A stretch of 64,000 bases of DNA from Homalodisca vitripennis (taxonomy: Eukaryota > Arthropoda > Insecta > Hemiptera > Cicadellidae). This document shows, in pieces, positions 26,137-37,475 of the stretch; position 1 is the first letter of the stretch, and the number at the start of each line of letters is the position of its first letter. The stretch is from the NCBI RefSeq assembly GCF_021130785.1, contig NC_060210.1, forward strand, positions 185,352,001 to 185,416,000, read 5' to 3'. The translations under genes and the position numbers were made by a program. The notes under the pieces are model-generated. The model worked only from the letters and a program-made list of their open reading frames with translations, was not told the origin of the DNA and did not search any database.

Positions 26137-26502
26137 TTAATCTTGTTGCAACAGTTGATTGTTATAAAGGATAGAATAAAACTTGTAATATTTTATAAGT
26201 CTGGAATCTATAAAAACTATTTGAAAAGTTATTTTAAATTTATACCAAATGGATTTTTTTGTCTTCACCATGATTTGATGAGCTTGCTCCATGTGCTTTA
26301 ATTTTAATGTGTTGTAATTTTCATCAGGGCTTATTGGTGGTTGGTGTATTCTTTTCAATATAAAACACTTCTCAATTTTGTCTTGTTTATGTTCTAGATA
26401 ATATCTTGCCAATGGTTTATCTTTATCTTTATGAAAAATATCAAATCTACGCCCTGCCATACGGGTCCTTAAATGTTTAGATGTTTGGCCAATATATTGT
26501 TG
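26137..26502 (-). pseudogene. Penelope-like element GIY-YIG endonuclease fragment
   Basis: Read on the minus strand, the frame gives FQQYIGQTSKHLRTRMAG and continues for about 120 codons to a stop at 26137. The motif YIGQTS...LRTRM followed by G(H/R)RFDIFHK matches the C-terminal GIY-YIG endonuclease domain of Penelope-like retroelements. Upstream codons, including the whole reverse transcriptase, are missing; similarity stops at the junction with the next tandem unit at about 26504, preceded by an in-frame TAG. The copy at 54230-54597 has a His where this one has Arg after MAG. A 5'-truncated dead remnant is the simplest reading. Confidence 0.72.
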
Positions 26503-29500
26503 GAACTAAACTTGCAATTAATTTAGTTTATTAGATTTTTATAATTACAGTCAATGTTGCTAATTATAGGATAGGTCATTCCAGTATTATTGCTATTGTA
26601 ATTGTTATAATAAAATTTATTTAGTGTAGACAATTATTTGTTTTATTCTATATATATACCATTGATTGACTCCTAATACTTCATTATATATAATTTATGC
26701 TTACGTCTGTTTTAGTAACTATCTATGGAAAATATATGTATACATATGTATTATATAATAACTAAATACGGTGCAAGGTATAAAACAAGTTACTGAGTTT
26801 TAGATTACATCAACTCCGGGTTTTAGAAGTTTAAATAACCATCTTTATAGTAACTGGCCATATTGGATAATGGATTAATGTTTAAACGATATTGATATAT
26901 AGGCAAATACAAATAAAATGTACCTACTGGCTACTAAATGTGATATACTTGTATTAAATAGTAAATATTAGGTAAGATATAAGCTGCAAATCAACAATCC
27001 TGTAAGGATGATTGACTGCAACTTTCAAAATATTCAAATAGGGAATTCGACCAAGCAGCTTCAGTTAAACATATGTCTGTTATTGTTTATTAACCATCAG
27101 TGTTAAATCAGTAGACGAGACTGAATAAAATACTTTTACATGTATTCTTTGTTTGTATTTATATAATACGTTTCATATGATATATTTATAAGAATAAGTA
27201 TTTTAATTTGTGTACGTTTTACGCAGTTCAAAATTTCTATATAACTTCATTTTAAGTACCAATAATTAATTGCTAAATACTAACAAAACTACAACAAAGC
27301 GCATCCTACCATATGCAGTTTGAACTAACTAGGCCACAAACCTGGCGGAGAAGAGCTAAACTAGCATTAGAGTTGATATACAATTTAACAATGGTAAAAA
27401 GTTACACATGAAAATTAGTTATTAGATCATTTTGGCTATTATTTAAACATTTAAACGGGATTAATTATTATGGTAAACGAAACAGAGTTTAATAATTTAT
27501 TATAGAGTAATCTTGTATTTATTTTATTAATTTGTCATATTTCACGAATTAGAAAAAATAGCTAGTTATTATACTATATAAATAGAGTATATATCATTTG
27601 CCACTTGTATAGTAAAATTTTAAATTGACATGATATTAGTTATTCCTCAAGATAAATAGTTTGTTATTGTTATATTTTACCAGTATAGAAATCAAATTAT
27701 GTCACTTTCAGTAGTAAAACTATCAATTCATTATATATTACTCATTTCTCAATTATAACATCTAACTTATATTGAAGTACTAAAAGTAAATAAACTTGCA
27801 TAAAATTAATTTAGTATATTAGATTTTTATAATTACAGTCAATGTTGCTAATTATAGGATAGGTCATTCCAGTATTATTGCTATTATAATTTTTATAATA
27901 AAATTAATTTAGTGTAGACAATTATTTGTTTTCTTCTATACCATTGATTGACTCCTGATACTACATTATATAATGTATGCTTACATGTCTCTTTTAGTAA
28001 CTATAGATGGAAAATATATAATATAATAACTAAATACGGTGCAAGGTATAAAACAAGTTATAGATTACTTCAACTCCTTGTTTAAGAAGTTAAAATAACC
28101 ATGTTTATAGTAACTGGCCGTATTGAATAATGGATTGATGTTTATTCGTTTATAATGTTTAATTGCTATGCAGGCAAATATAAATAAAATTTACCTACTG
28201 GCTTCTAAATGTCATATACTTGAAGTAAATAGTGAATATTAGGTAAGATATAAGCTACAAATCAACAATCCTGTAAGGATGATTGATTGCAACTTTCAAA
28301 ATATTCAACGAAATTATAACACTGGAGAAGCAAGTTCAAATAATCATCTTTATGTTATGATGTATTAACCATTAGTGTTAAATCAGTACACGGGACTGTA
28401 TAAAAAAACTTTTAAATGTATTACTTTGTTTGTATTTTTATATTATACTTTACACACAATATATTTATAAGAATAAGTATTTTAATTTGTTAACGTTTTA
28501 AGCAATTCAAAATCTCTATATAAACTTCATTTTAAGTACCAATAATTAATTTCTTCATATCAACAAAACAACAACAAGGCACATCCTACCATATGCAGAC
28601 TGAACTAACTAGGCAACAAACCTGGCGGAGAAGAGATAAACTAGTATTAGACTTGATATCCAATTTAACAATAGTAACCAATTACACATGAAAATTAGTT
28701 ATTAGATAATTTTTGCCATTATTTAAACATTTAAACGGGATTAATGATGATGGTAAACGAAACAGAGTTTAATAATTTATTATAGTAGTAATCTATCATA
28801 TTTATTTTATTAATTTGTCATATTTCACGAATAGAAATAGCTAGTTATTATACTATATAAATATAGTTATATCATTTGCCACTTGTATAGTAAAATTTTA
28901 AATTGACATGATATTAGTTATTCCTCAAGATAAATTGCTTATTATTTTTATATTTTACCAGTATATAAATCAAATTATGTAACTTTCAGTAGTATAACCA
29001 TCAATTCATATTATATTACTCATTTCTCAATTTTATTATAACATCTATATATTGAAGTACTAAAACAACTTAACCAACCTACAATTCGTGTATAAAGCAA
29101 TTGTAAGAATATAATTTTATTATTACTTAAAACATAAATTTTCATAAACGATAAAGTATTAAGAATAATTCGTTCTGTATCTTTTCAATTAACACACTGA
29201 AACAATAGAACAAAATTATTTGCTATTGATACACGTAATAATAATGAACTTTTACTTTTTTGGAAAAAAATGAGCTTATTGCCATAAATAGTTTTTACAC
29301 GACAATAGCCATCTTATAAAAACACATTATGAAAATAAATAATCAATAATTAATGGATTAATTTATTACTCTTGAAGCAATAAGTACACACCCATTAAAC
29401 TATTTCCAATATGATTTTTTTACAGTCTACGATATACATTCCATTCAAAACGTCATTTAAGAGAGTTTTAAGAGAACTTTTAACACCTTAGCGTTAAGGC

Positions 29501-29819
29501 ATTTCTAATTCATTTTTGCAATCTTTTAATAAAGTAAACACCTGCATTTGAAGGTAAATGTTCATAAACCATCTATCTTAATGTGCATCCCCGTACAGTA
29601 GTTATCTCTGTCTCTAGTCTCTCATTGATGTACGTCTCGTCTTCTCGTTAAGGCACATGTCGACAAACTAAGGTTGTTTATAAGGTGTTAGGACATGACA
29701 ATGTGGGCAGTAGAAATTATGCGAACACTGTCCTGCACGAATCTCTGAAGTTCAAATTTGCGATAGTGCGAATAGATTTATTCAACTCAATCTTCCTGGT
29801 AACAAAGCTCGAGTCTACT

Positions 29820-30060
29820 CCGTCTCAACAGTCTAGTTCGTAGATGATCGTTAATATCAATGAACACTCGACTTACGTATTGATCACTAAAGTAGTAGAA
29901 GTGGTTATAGCTCTAACTACGTTACAATAACTGCAATATTTAACGTCCCAAAAAGCAATCTTGCACAGTGAAAAATGTTCATATCGAAATAACACTAGGC
30001 TACTTTTTATGAGATATGAGTGACGTAATACGATATAAATAAATACCGAGTGTAATATTC
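29820..30060 (-). repeat. Remnant of an inverted G-block downstream flank
   Basis: Reverse complement of about 18290-18480 and 43020-43190, the DNA downstream of the coiled-coil gene. It includes the 'acgtagttagagttataacc' and 'gtgatcaatgatacgtaag' stretches. No gene copy accompanies it. At the equivalent place in the second duplication stands the complete inverted G block at 57.0-61.1 kb. Confidence 0.75.
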
Positions 30061-30514
30061 ACAACATAAATAGTCATATTTACAATACATCTACACTGCT
30101 TATATTGTAACTAGCTGTTTACCCAAGGTTTGGTAGCAATTTCTTGCTGAATAAAAGAGATGTCACAGCCATATATTTCTAAATGGTATTGTACTCAGGA
30201 GATGCCACTTGGAAGATATTGACATTCAAATTTTCTGCTACAATGCTAAGCACGTGTTATAATCTTGATCTTTAAGCCTAATTAAACTGTAATGAATTTG
30301 TTAAAATAACATACAGCATAGACCAAGTTGATTTAAATTTTTCACTGTAAGATATGCATACAGAAAAGTTTCGATACAGCCACGCTATGTGTAGAGACTC
30401 GGTTGATCCACCGTGCTTGGAGACCTTGTATATATATATATATTGCAGTCCACTTAAATGTGCACCTGATGAGACAATGAGAATACATGATCACCCGAAT
30501 TAAATGATATATTA

Positions 30515-30541
30515 CGAGGGTCTTCCAGAAAGTAAAGAACG
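30515..30541 (+). repeat. mariner terminal inverted repeat, 3' end relative to the transposase
   Basis: About 27 bp starting CGAGGGTCTTCCAG, adjacent to the TA at 30513-30514, pairing with 31422-31448. Confidence 0.9.
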
Positions 30542-30612
30542 TTTTGTTATAAGTCAATAAAAACAAAAGATAAGAGCATGAAAATTTATTTATAAATACT
30601 TATAAACTTACT

Positions 30613-31287
30613 CTATTTTTCTACAAAATCGCCGGAACTGTCAAGGCACTTCTTGTAGCGTGGCACCAGTTTTTCTATACCGACGTTATACTGTTCTGCC
30701 GCCAAGGAATGAAGCCACGTTTTTACTCCTTCTTTGAGGTCTTCGTCACCCAAAAAGTTTTTTCCACCTAAAAACACTTTCATCTTTGGAAACAAGTGAT
30801 AGTCACTCGGAGCCAGATCTGGACTATACGGAGGGTGTCCGAAGATTTGCCATTTGAAAGAATTGAGTTCTGCTTTGGTTCGTGCACTGCAATGAGGCCG
30901 AGCATTGTCGTGGATCAGCACCACTTTCGACGACAGCATTCCGCGTCGTTTGTTCTGAATAGCGCGGCGAAGCCGATGCAAGGTCTCGATGTAGGCCTCT
31001 GAGTTGATTGTTTCGCCTCTCGGCATGAACTCCACATGGATTAGGCCTTTTCGGTGGCCGTCAGTAACGAGTGACGGCCTTCCACTTCGTTCCTCGTCGT
31101 GCACATTAGTTCGACCTTCCTTAAATTGAATGCACCATTTTCTCACTGATGACTCGTTCATCGCATTGTCACCGTAAACTGCCTTAATTTGCCTATAAAT
31201 TTCAATAGGTCGAACATTCTGTGCATTCAGAAACCGTATCACACTACGCAGTTCACACTTGGCGGGATTTTCAATTAACGCCGCCAT
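30613..31287 (-). pseudogene. mariner transposase, in-frame deletion of first catalytic region
   Basis: An uninterrupted 224-codon frame against about 345 in intact mariner transposases. Residues 1-75 are the N-terminal DNA-binding domain (helix-turn-helix, ending RSGRPSLVTD). The frame then jumps to HVEFMPRGETIN, so the rest of the HTH linker and the block with the first catalytic Asp (normally in a TGDE(T/S)W motif) are absent. The second Asp (HDNARPH) and third Asp (PYSPDLAPSD) motifs and the C terminus are intact. It cannot be a working transposase, but it could still make a DNA-binding protein. The deletion keeps the frame and no stop has accumulated. Confidence 0.9.
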
Positions 31288-31421
31288 TTTAAACTTTCAC
31301 AGGAGACGCAAACGTGACCTCACGGTACCGCTACTCAGCTCACACTGAGGCAGAAGGTGTGGCTAACGAACAAGCTATCTACCGCGGTGGTGGGGGAACT
31401 GCGCCGCCCGTGATGCGCAAT

Positions 31422-31448
31422 CGTTCTTTACTTTCTGGACGACCCTCG
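31422..31448 (-). repeat. mariner terminal inverted repeat, 5' end relative to the transposase
   Basis: Reverse complement of the repeat at 30515-30541 with one mismatch, next to the TA at 31449-31450. Confidence 0.9.
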
Positions 31449-31547
31449 TATTTGTAGTCAAGGTGTCTCTGATGTCGAAACCATCTATAGGATTAATATT
31501 GTTTTCGTCGCCGATTATCTTTTTTCTGGATCTCTTCTCCGCGCCTG

Positions 31548-32275
31548 AGTGTCGGTGCGGGCCCGGCTCGGTTACTGTGAGGCCACACGTCATGTCCGTG
31601 TGCTGTCCGAGTGGAACAATCTCACTGTTAGTTCTAGAACATATTTCGTTTGGATTTTAAAGTGACAGATAATGTTTAAAAAATGTTCAGCAAGTCATTT
31701 TGTAAGTCTTTAATTATAATTGGTAAAACATAAATATTTGTAAAATATATACTAGGGTAAAATGTTTTTTTCATACTCTAACACCTTATGACTGCAAATA
31801 AAGTATTTTTATTTTAAGACTGTACTGTAGTTAGAAGAATAAAATAAATATGAAAGGTCATAGAAACATGATACATCTAAGCCCTACAAATACAGGAAAG
31901 GTTTTTTGACAAGTAACGTCCATAAATCCTAAATAAATAATTTAGTTTTGCGCAAAATAAATAATTCTTGTTATTTTTAAATAAAAAATATATTTTAATT
32001 TAGTTGCTCTAAAATTACTAAGTATACAACATATTTTATATTTTTACTAGTAAACAAAATGTTAAATGTAGTGGTTTAAATCACAGTAAGAAATCATTAC
32101 TAGTTTACTGTAAAAACTCCTCCTCATCATTTCTTCAATAAATGCTTCTATATCCATGACTGATGCCACTCTCGGACAGCACCTTTTAAACTTCACGTAT
32201 CGGTGACGGTGCGGCCAGGACAGTCTGGTGTCGGGCGCGGTGCGGGTATGTGTGGCCAGCCTTAACGAATGAAAA
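31548..32275. mobile_element. Possible non-autonomous DNA element with GC-rich ends
   Basis: Two GC-rich islands, 31548-31630 and 32160-32275, flank an AT-rich centre without genes. They share GTGCTGTCCGAG at about 31600 and its complement CTCGGACAGCAC at about 32172, plus less exact GGCCACAC / GTGTGGCC matches further out. This inverted layout is what a miniature DNA transposon would show, but I could not define exact ends or a target duplication. Confidence 0.4.
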
Positions 32276-33197
32276 CGGTTTCATCATCATAAAAGTCATC
32301 AGAGATTACAAAGTTGAAATAGGGAATTATACTACTTTTAAGCGTAGTAAATTCATTCAAATTTCGTCAATCAGGTTTCTCTTAATCGGTCTAGAATATA
32401 TCCAGGATAAAGGTCCATAGTTATGAAACTTTAAAAATGAAGTAATATATATTATTAATAAGCCTGATATAGTTAAACATACTAATATTAATAATAATTA
32501 GACTGATGTTTGGTTAAATGTTCAGCCAGTAAACTGGAATTCAGTTCATAAGAAATGTATGTATTGGGTTCTTGGTCCCAATCTCAGTGTTAATAAATTT
32601 GTAACAGTTTCTCTTGTAGATAAGAGGTGATCTGTATTAATAGTTCAGTTCTAGGCCACCAGGTTGGGTTAGGTGGAGGTAGTTTTCACACAATCCGCTA
32701 CGTGCAGGGTTGTCGTTGTCTTATTTTCATGAATTGATTAATTATTTTCATTCAAATTAAAAATAAAGACCTGAGATAAATGTAATTACATGTGTGTGAA
32801 TGGAATTTTCAAATTTATAAAAATATGTTGTATATTTTACAATATAAATACAAACACAGGAAAAGTACTTACACTATTTTATTACCCTCCCATGTGCAGA
32901 TTTAATTGTAGTTACTTTAAATATCAGTACTCATCTCCACTACACGAATTTGATTCTGGGAGCTTGTAGTGAACTTTGAGGTGTGGTCATTGATGGTGAG
33001 AGATAATCTTCTCTTATCTATTATTTGGAGGCTGCATTCGGTTATGTCTTGCATGCTGAGTTGCAGCTCGTCTTGGACACATATACTATTAGATTTGTCT
33101 AAATTTGTCACACTCGTGATGAGCTTACCAGCTAGGTACAAGTGCGACTGATTCTTTTTGATAACTGGTATTTATTCCCGATTTCGCGAATTGACTT

Positions 33198-34384
33198 GTT
33201 GGATCTAATATACGTTAGATCCGATCTTAATAACGTTTTTAGATGGAGTATTGTAAACAAAATGTCTTTTAACGCATCAAAATGTCAGGTAATGACTTTC
33301 AGAAGATCTCGTAATTACATAGAAAATGATTATTTTTTGAATGGAGTACTAGTATCTAGAGTGAACGAGAAAATTAAAGATTTAGGTATTTAAATAGACT
33401 TTTAACTGTCATGTAGATGCGTGTGCTTCAGCAGCTAGTAGAATTATGGGGTTTGTTATTAGACAAAGTTTCAATTTTAAAAATGTTGAAACTCTGATAT
33501 TGATGTATTGTTCATTGGTCAGGTCGAGGCTAGAAAACAATACCATTATTTGGAATCCTATTCACATTACATATCAAGATATGTTAGAAAAAATTCTAAA
33601 ACGATTTTTAAGGTATTTATTTTTCAAATGCTTTAACATTTTTACGTACGCAGTTCCATATGACGAGTTGTTGGGGCTGTTTGGGTTCGGGAGTCTTGAA
33701 TTGAGGAGGAGGGTGGCTAGCTTGATGTTCCTATACAAGCTGGTGCGAGGCGTGGTAGACGATCCTGCTAGCCTGGCCGTTTTATCTTATCGCGTACCTT
33801 CATTCAACAGTAGGAGCAACCTTCTGTTCGCTGTTCCATTCTGCCGCACGACGGCTCACGCTTCCTCGCCGCTCTACCGGGTGATGAGGTTGTACAATTT
33901 TATACAGAGCTTAGGGTCTGATGCAGACATTTTTTTTACTCACAAAATGTATTTAGAATTAAATGCCTCAGAAATTAACTAATCAGCTGTGTACATTGTA
34001 ATTAATTTTTATTGTATCTATGTTTGTAACTGTTTGATATTCCATCCAATTAATTGTTTGTTCCTATTTATTTATTTCATGTGCATATATTTATTACTCA
34101 TTTTTTGTTGTTATCATTGATATATTTATTATTATTGTTATGGATTGTTATAGATTTATTTATTCTCTTTCGTTAACTTATAAGTTAAAAGTTATAGATT
34201 ATATAAGTTACAGGCAATAGGCTGTAAGTAAAAATTTTTTATGTTATCACATAATTTAAAACCATATATAAAGTGAGGTGAGTGAAGAACATTCCCACAG
34301 TTAATTGTTTATATGTAATAACTGCTTTATTGTAAATGGTTAATACTGTTATAAAGCATGCAAATAAAATAAAATAAAAAAAAT
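33198..34384 (+). mobile_element. 5'-truncated non-LTR retrotransposon (LINE)
   Basis: A 1.2-kb segment absent from the other Y copies at this position. It has the C-terminal part of a reverse-transcriptase ORF, a 3' UTR of about 400 bp, and an A-rich tail of AAATA repeats at about 34365-34383. The host repeat reads 'cttgtt' on the left and '(a)tgaaacattgaaatg' on the right, against 'cttgttaaatttattatcaaacattg' in the uninterrupted copy at about 48490. So about 10 bp of target was lost, and I see no clear target duplication. Confidence 0.82.
33205..33982 (+). pseudogene. Reverse transcriptase C-terminal fragment, jockey/CR1-like LINE
   Basis: The first part (to about 33393) reads SDLNNVFRWSIVNKMSFNASKCQVM, the W..N.(M/L)..N..KC..M.F block that follows the RT active site in jockey-like and CR1-like elements. 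It continues with NDYFLNGVLVSRV..IKDLGI. After one or two in-frame stops and a frameshift at about 33393-33420 the second frame gives DACASAASRIMGFVIRQSF, then LMYCSLVRSRLE and IIWNP, the thumb region of these RTs. The endonuclease and the catalytic palm are absent. The protein frame stops at 33982, before the 3' UTR. Confidence 0.85.
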
Positions 34385-36091
34385 ATGAAACATTGAAATG
34401 TAAAATGAATAGAGATACTTACTGTTAATATAAATGAATACATCTTCATTTATTCAAATGTCTTATTGACTATAAGAGAACAGATAAATACTCGTACAAG
34501 TACTGTAATTTCTTACCTTACTTCTTTTGTCTTTAAGTTAGTAATAGCGAAAAGGTCGCAGTCGTGGTTCGCGATCACTGCTAGCCTATCAGCTTTCACG
34601 ATTTCTTTCTTACCTGCTACTTTAGTTTAGGGATTAACAGCGATAAAATCGTAGCCGTGATTACACAAAAATTATATCATGATAAATATCAAAATAAATA
34701 TGATAAGATAGTTTTTTCTGTTTCATTATATAATTTTACCAAAAGAGATCATTTTTGTTTAATATTAAATTTAAATTACTTATATAATGACAACTATTAG
34801 ATTAATTATGATAAAACTTCTTTTAAATCAATGTAATTTCATATTATAACTAATGGAATACATTGTTTCGTATATTAATTATAAAATATAAACTATTTAT
34901 ATGATGAACAACTTTTTCTATTAGTTTGATCGAATTTAAGCGCAAGTTGGGTATTTAGTGAAGTTGGAAATCCCTGATTGTTACTCGGTCCAGTAGCTGC
35001 TGACACCTACTGACAGCGAATATAACTATTCCTTCTCCTATGCCATCGCGATTTCTTACCTTCTTTTTCCGCTCAGTAAGATTCAGTAAGAAAATTATGT
35101 AAAAAAGTCACACAAAAAAGTAGCAGATTCGCGAATCACGGTCACTTCACTAAGTGTAATGCAGATATGAAATATAAAGTAACTGTTCCTACAGATTTAA
35201 ATACTGTTATAAAACCCACCTAATATTTTGCTGAAATAAACTTCTTAGACCTGTGCTTGTGTATTATTTATTGATCAAGGAAACAAGGCAACTCTACTGA
35301 TGTAATGCCTAATAGAGGATAGTAATAAGTATACACTATTTTTACCTAAGTAGGCATCTCAGACCTAAGTAGGCTATACATATATTTTCCTCTGCGGGCA
35401 ATGAAAACAAAGTCAACAATTGTGTCGGAAATATGAGTCGTTGGAGCTATTATACGTGCAAACCAAAGAATGAAGCTTTTTACAGTGAACAGTTAAATAA
35501 TAAGTACATAAACTTGTCAACCTATGTTTCAAAATTAATTCTTACCTGATAATTGCGTTAACAGAAAAGCTAAGAAGATACCTAAATGAAGTAACATGTC
35601 ACTCTCTGACTTCAGAGCTCCTGAACTTAAATCTAAAATGGATCATTAGATTGCAATATCCTTCAATGACTACAAATTATCTCAGGAGGGTTTAAAATAT
35701 CATTTAAAATAAAAATACCCATTGTGTTCTTTTTTTCAGTTGGAAATTGCGTTCAAAGCCGCGGGTAACTGCTAGTTAAATATACACCTAAGAAAACATC
35801 TAGTGGTGCCTTCACTTATTCTTGAGCAATTAAGTTAGCATTACTGTCTTGTTACAGCAGATGTAGTTGTGAAGGCGTCGGGTCTACGAAATTATTCTAA
35901 TTAGTTCTTTATTTATTTATAAGAAAGCATATGTTTATAAAATGCAAGTGATTTAAACATGTTATTGGAAAAAATATAATTCATTTATTACAATATATTA
36001 TGATCTCATATGTACTACGGTGTAGGTAGGTTGGTAACATGAAAATGGTTTCCATATTTTACCGGCCATCTATTTCATGAAATAGGAATTG

Positions 36092-36167
36092 TCCTCCTCC
36101 GTAGACTAATGGTTATAGTCTCGGCTCTCTAACCGAGAGATCACGGGTTCAAATCCCGGGGAGGTCC
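36092..36167 (+). tRNA. Degenerate tRNA-Glu(CTC)-like sequence
   Basis: The D arm (GACT...AGTC around AATGGTTAT), anticodon stem CTCGG/CCGAG at 36120-36137, and T arm with TTCAAAT loop at 36148-36154 are all recognisable. It most resembles eukaryotic tRNA-Glu with CTC. The anticodon loop has 8 rather than 7 nucleotides (CTCTCTAA), which leaves CTC and TCT both possible. The acceptor pairs only over about five bases (CCTCC with GGAGG), the outermost pairs mismatch, and the base pair that closes the T stem is A-G. A pseudogene or tRNA-derived repeat is more likely than a working tRNA. Confidence 0.6.
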
Positions 36168-36289
36168 AATAATGTAATAATAATAGAAACAAGTGCACTT
36201 CGAAGCCGGCATAGCTGACGCTGAGGCTTAAATGAGATTAAAATAAATGATACGGGAACGTCTATTTGCAATAAATGAAAACATAAATT

Positions 36290-37475
36290 CAGATGATTAA
36301 AGCATAAACCGAATCAATATTTCTGACTTTATTAATTTTGATTTTTAAACTATTATGACGTCAATGTTAATCGACAGTACAGTACGTGCCACACAGTAGA
36401 TAAGTGCTAGTTAAATAATAGTTTGGGCAGACAAAGTATTTTAAGATGTATTTATAACCACTCATCTTTTTTTCTATTTAATAATAGCAAGTCTGACACA
36501 ATTCTACCGTAATATTTATTTCAATTTCAATAATTTTACAAGTACGACATTTTTATGAATTACTTTTCAAACTTTATACAACTTACATATACAAATAATA
36601 TATGCAGAAGCAAGAATCTCTATTCATTTTACATTGCATTGGTTCATAATAGATACAAGTCCAATTGCGAATTTGCTGATGAAATCCCAGATATTAAAAA
36701 GAATCAGTCGCACTGCTACTGGAAGGTAGCTAGCTGGTAAGCTCATCACGAGTGTGACAAATGTAAAAGTATATGTGTCCAAGACGAGCTGCAACTCAGC
36801 ATGCAAGACATAACCGAGTGCAGCCTCCAAAAAATAGATGAGAGAAGATTATCTCTCATCACAAAGAAGACTTTATGTTTGTACTATGTAAGATTAAACT
36901 CAAATAGTGCTTAGGAGTACTGATACTTAAAGAAACTACAGTTAAATCTGCAAGTGGGAGGGTAATGACATAAGGTCAATACATTTCTTGTGTTTCTATT
37001 TATTTTGTACAATACACAACATATCCCTATAAGTAACTTACATCCAATACACAAAAATATAATTGTATTTATCATAATTCTTTATTTTTAATTTTAATCA
37101 AAATAACCTTTCATTTCATGAAAATAAAATAACAACAACCCTGCACCTAGCGGACCGAGTAAAAACTAACTCCACCTGCAACCTGGTGGCCAAGAACTGA
37201 ACTATCAATATAGATCTGTTATCCAACAAGAGAAACTCTGTTACAAATTGATTAACACTGAGATTGGGACAAGATCCTAATATATACATTTCTTATAAAC
37301 TGAATTCCAGTGGTTGTTTACGGGCTGAACATCGTAGTAACTTTCCGATACCTGTCCATCACAATGTTGTACTTAGGTTGCATCTTTCCTCTACGACTTC
37401 CAAAGATGTAAAGTATAGTATGGATTCTTAACTTCCAATTTACAAATAAAAATATTTTTATTAAATTTGTGTGTT
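36290..37475 (+). repeat. Y-type repeat, inverted relative to copy 2
   Basis: Matches 7230-8022 plus 12702-13110 across the hAT site, and thereby provides the empty site for that transposon. It includes the core hairpin at about 36834-36858. It lies in opposite orientation to Y copy 2, leaving the tRNA-like sequence in the gap between two inverted arms. Confidence 0.8.

Larger units (their letters stand above)
30515..31448 (-). mobile_element. mariner element with internal deletion
   Basis: A 934-bp element bounded by TA dinucleotides at 30513-30514 and 31449-31450, the mariner target duplication. Its inverted ends start CGAGGGTC(T/G)TCCAGAAAG and match for about 27 bp with one mismatch. Full-length mariners are about 1.3 kb; about 350 bp is missing from the interior of the transposase gene. 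Its GC content is clearly above the flanks, which suggests a recent arrival by transfer or transposition. Confidence 0.94.
32290..36060 (-). repeat. Y block, copy 2 (with LINE insertion)
   Basis: Homologous to 20400-24020 and 47280-50800. It lacks part of the interior seen in the other copies (about 400 bp around 21.66-22.03 kb) and carries a LINE fragment at that place. The terminal motif GCGGGTAACTGCTAG is at about 35760. Confidence 0.8.
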
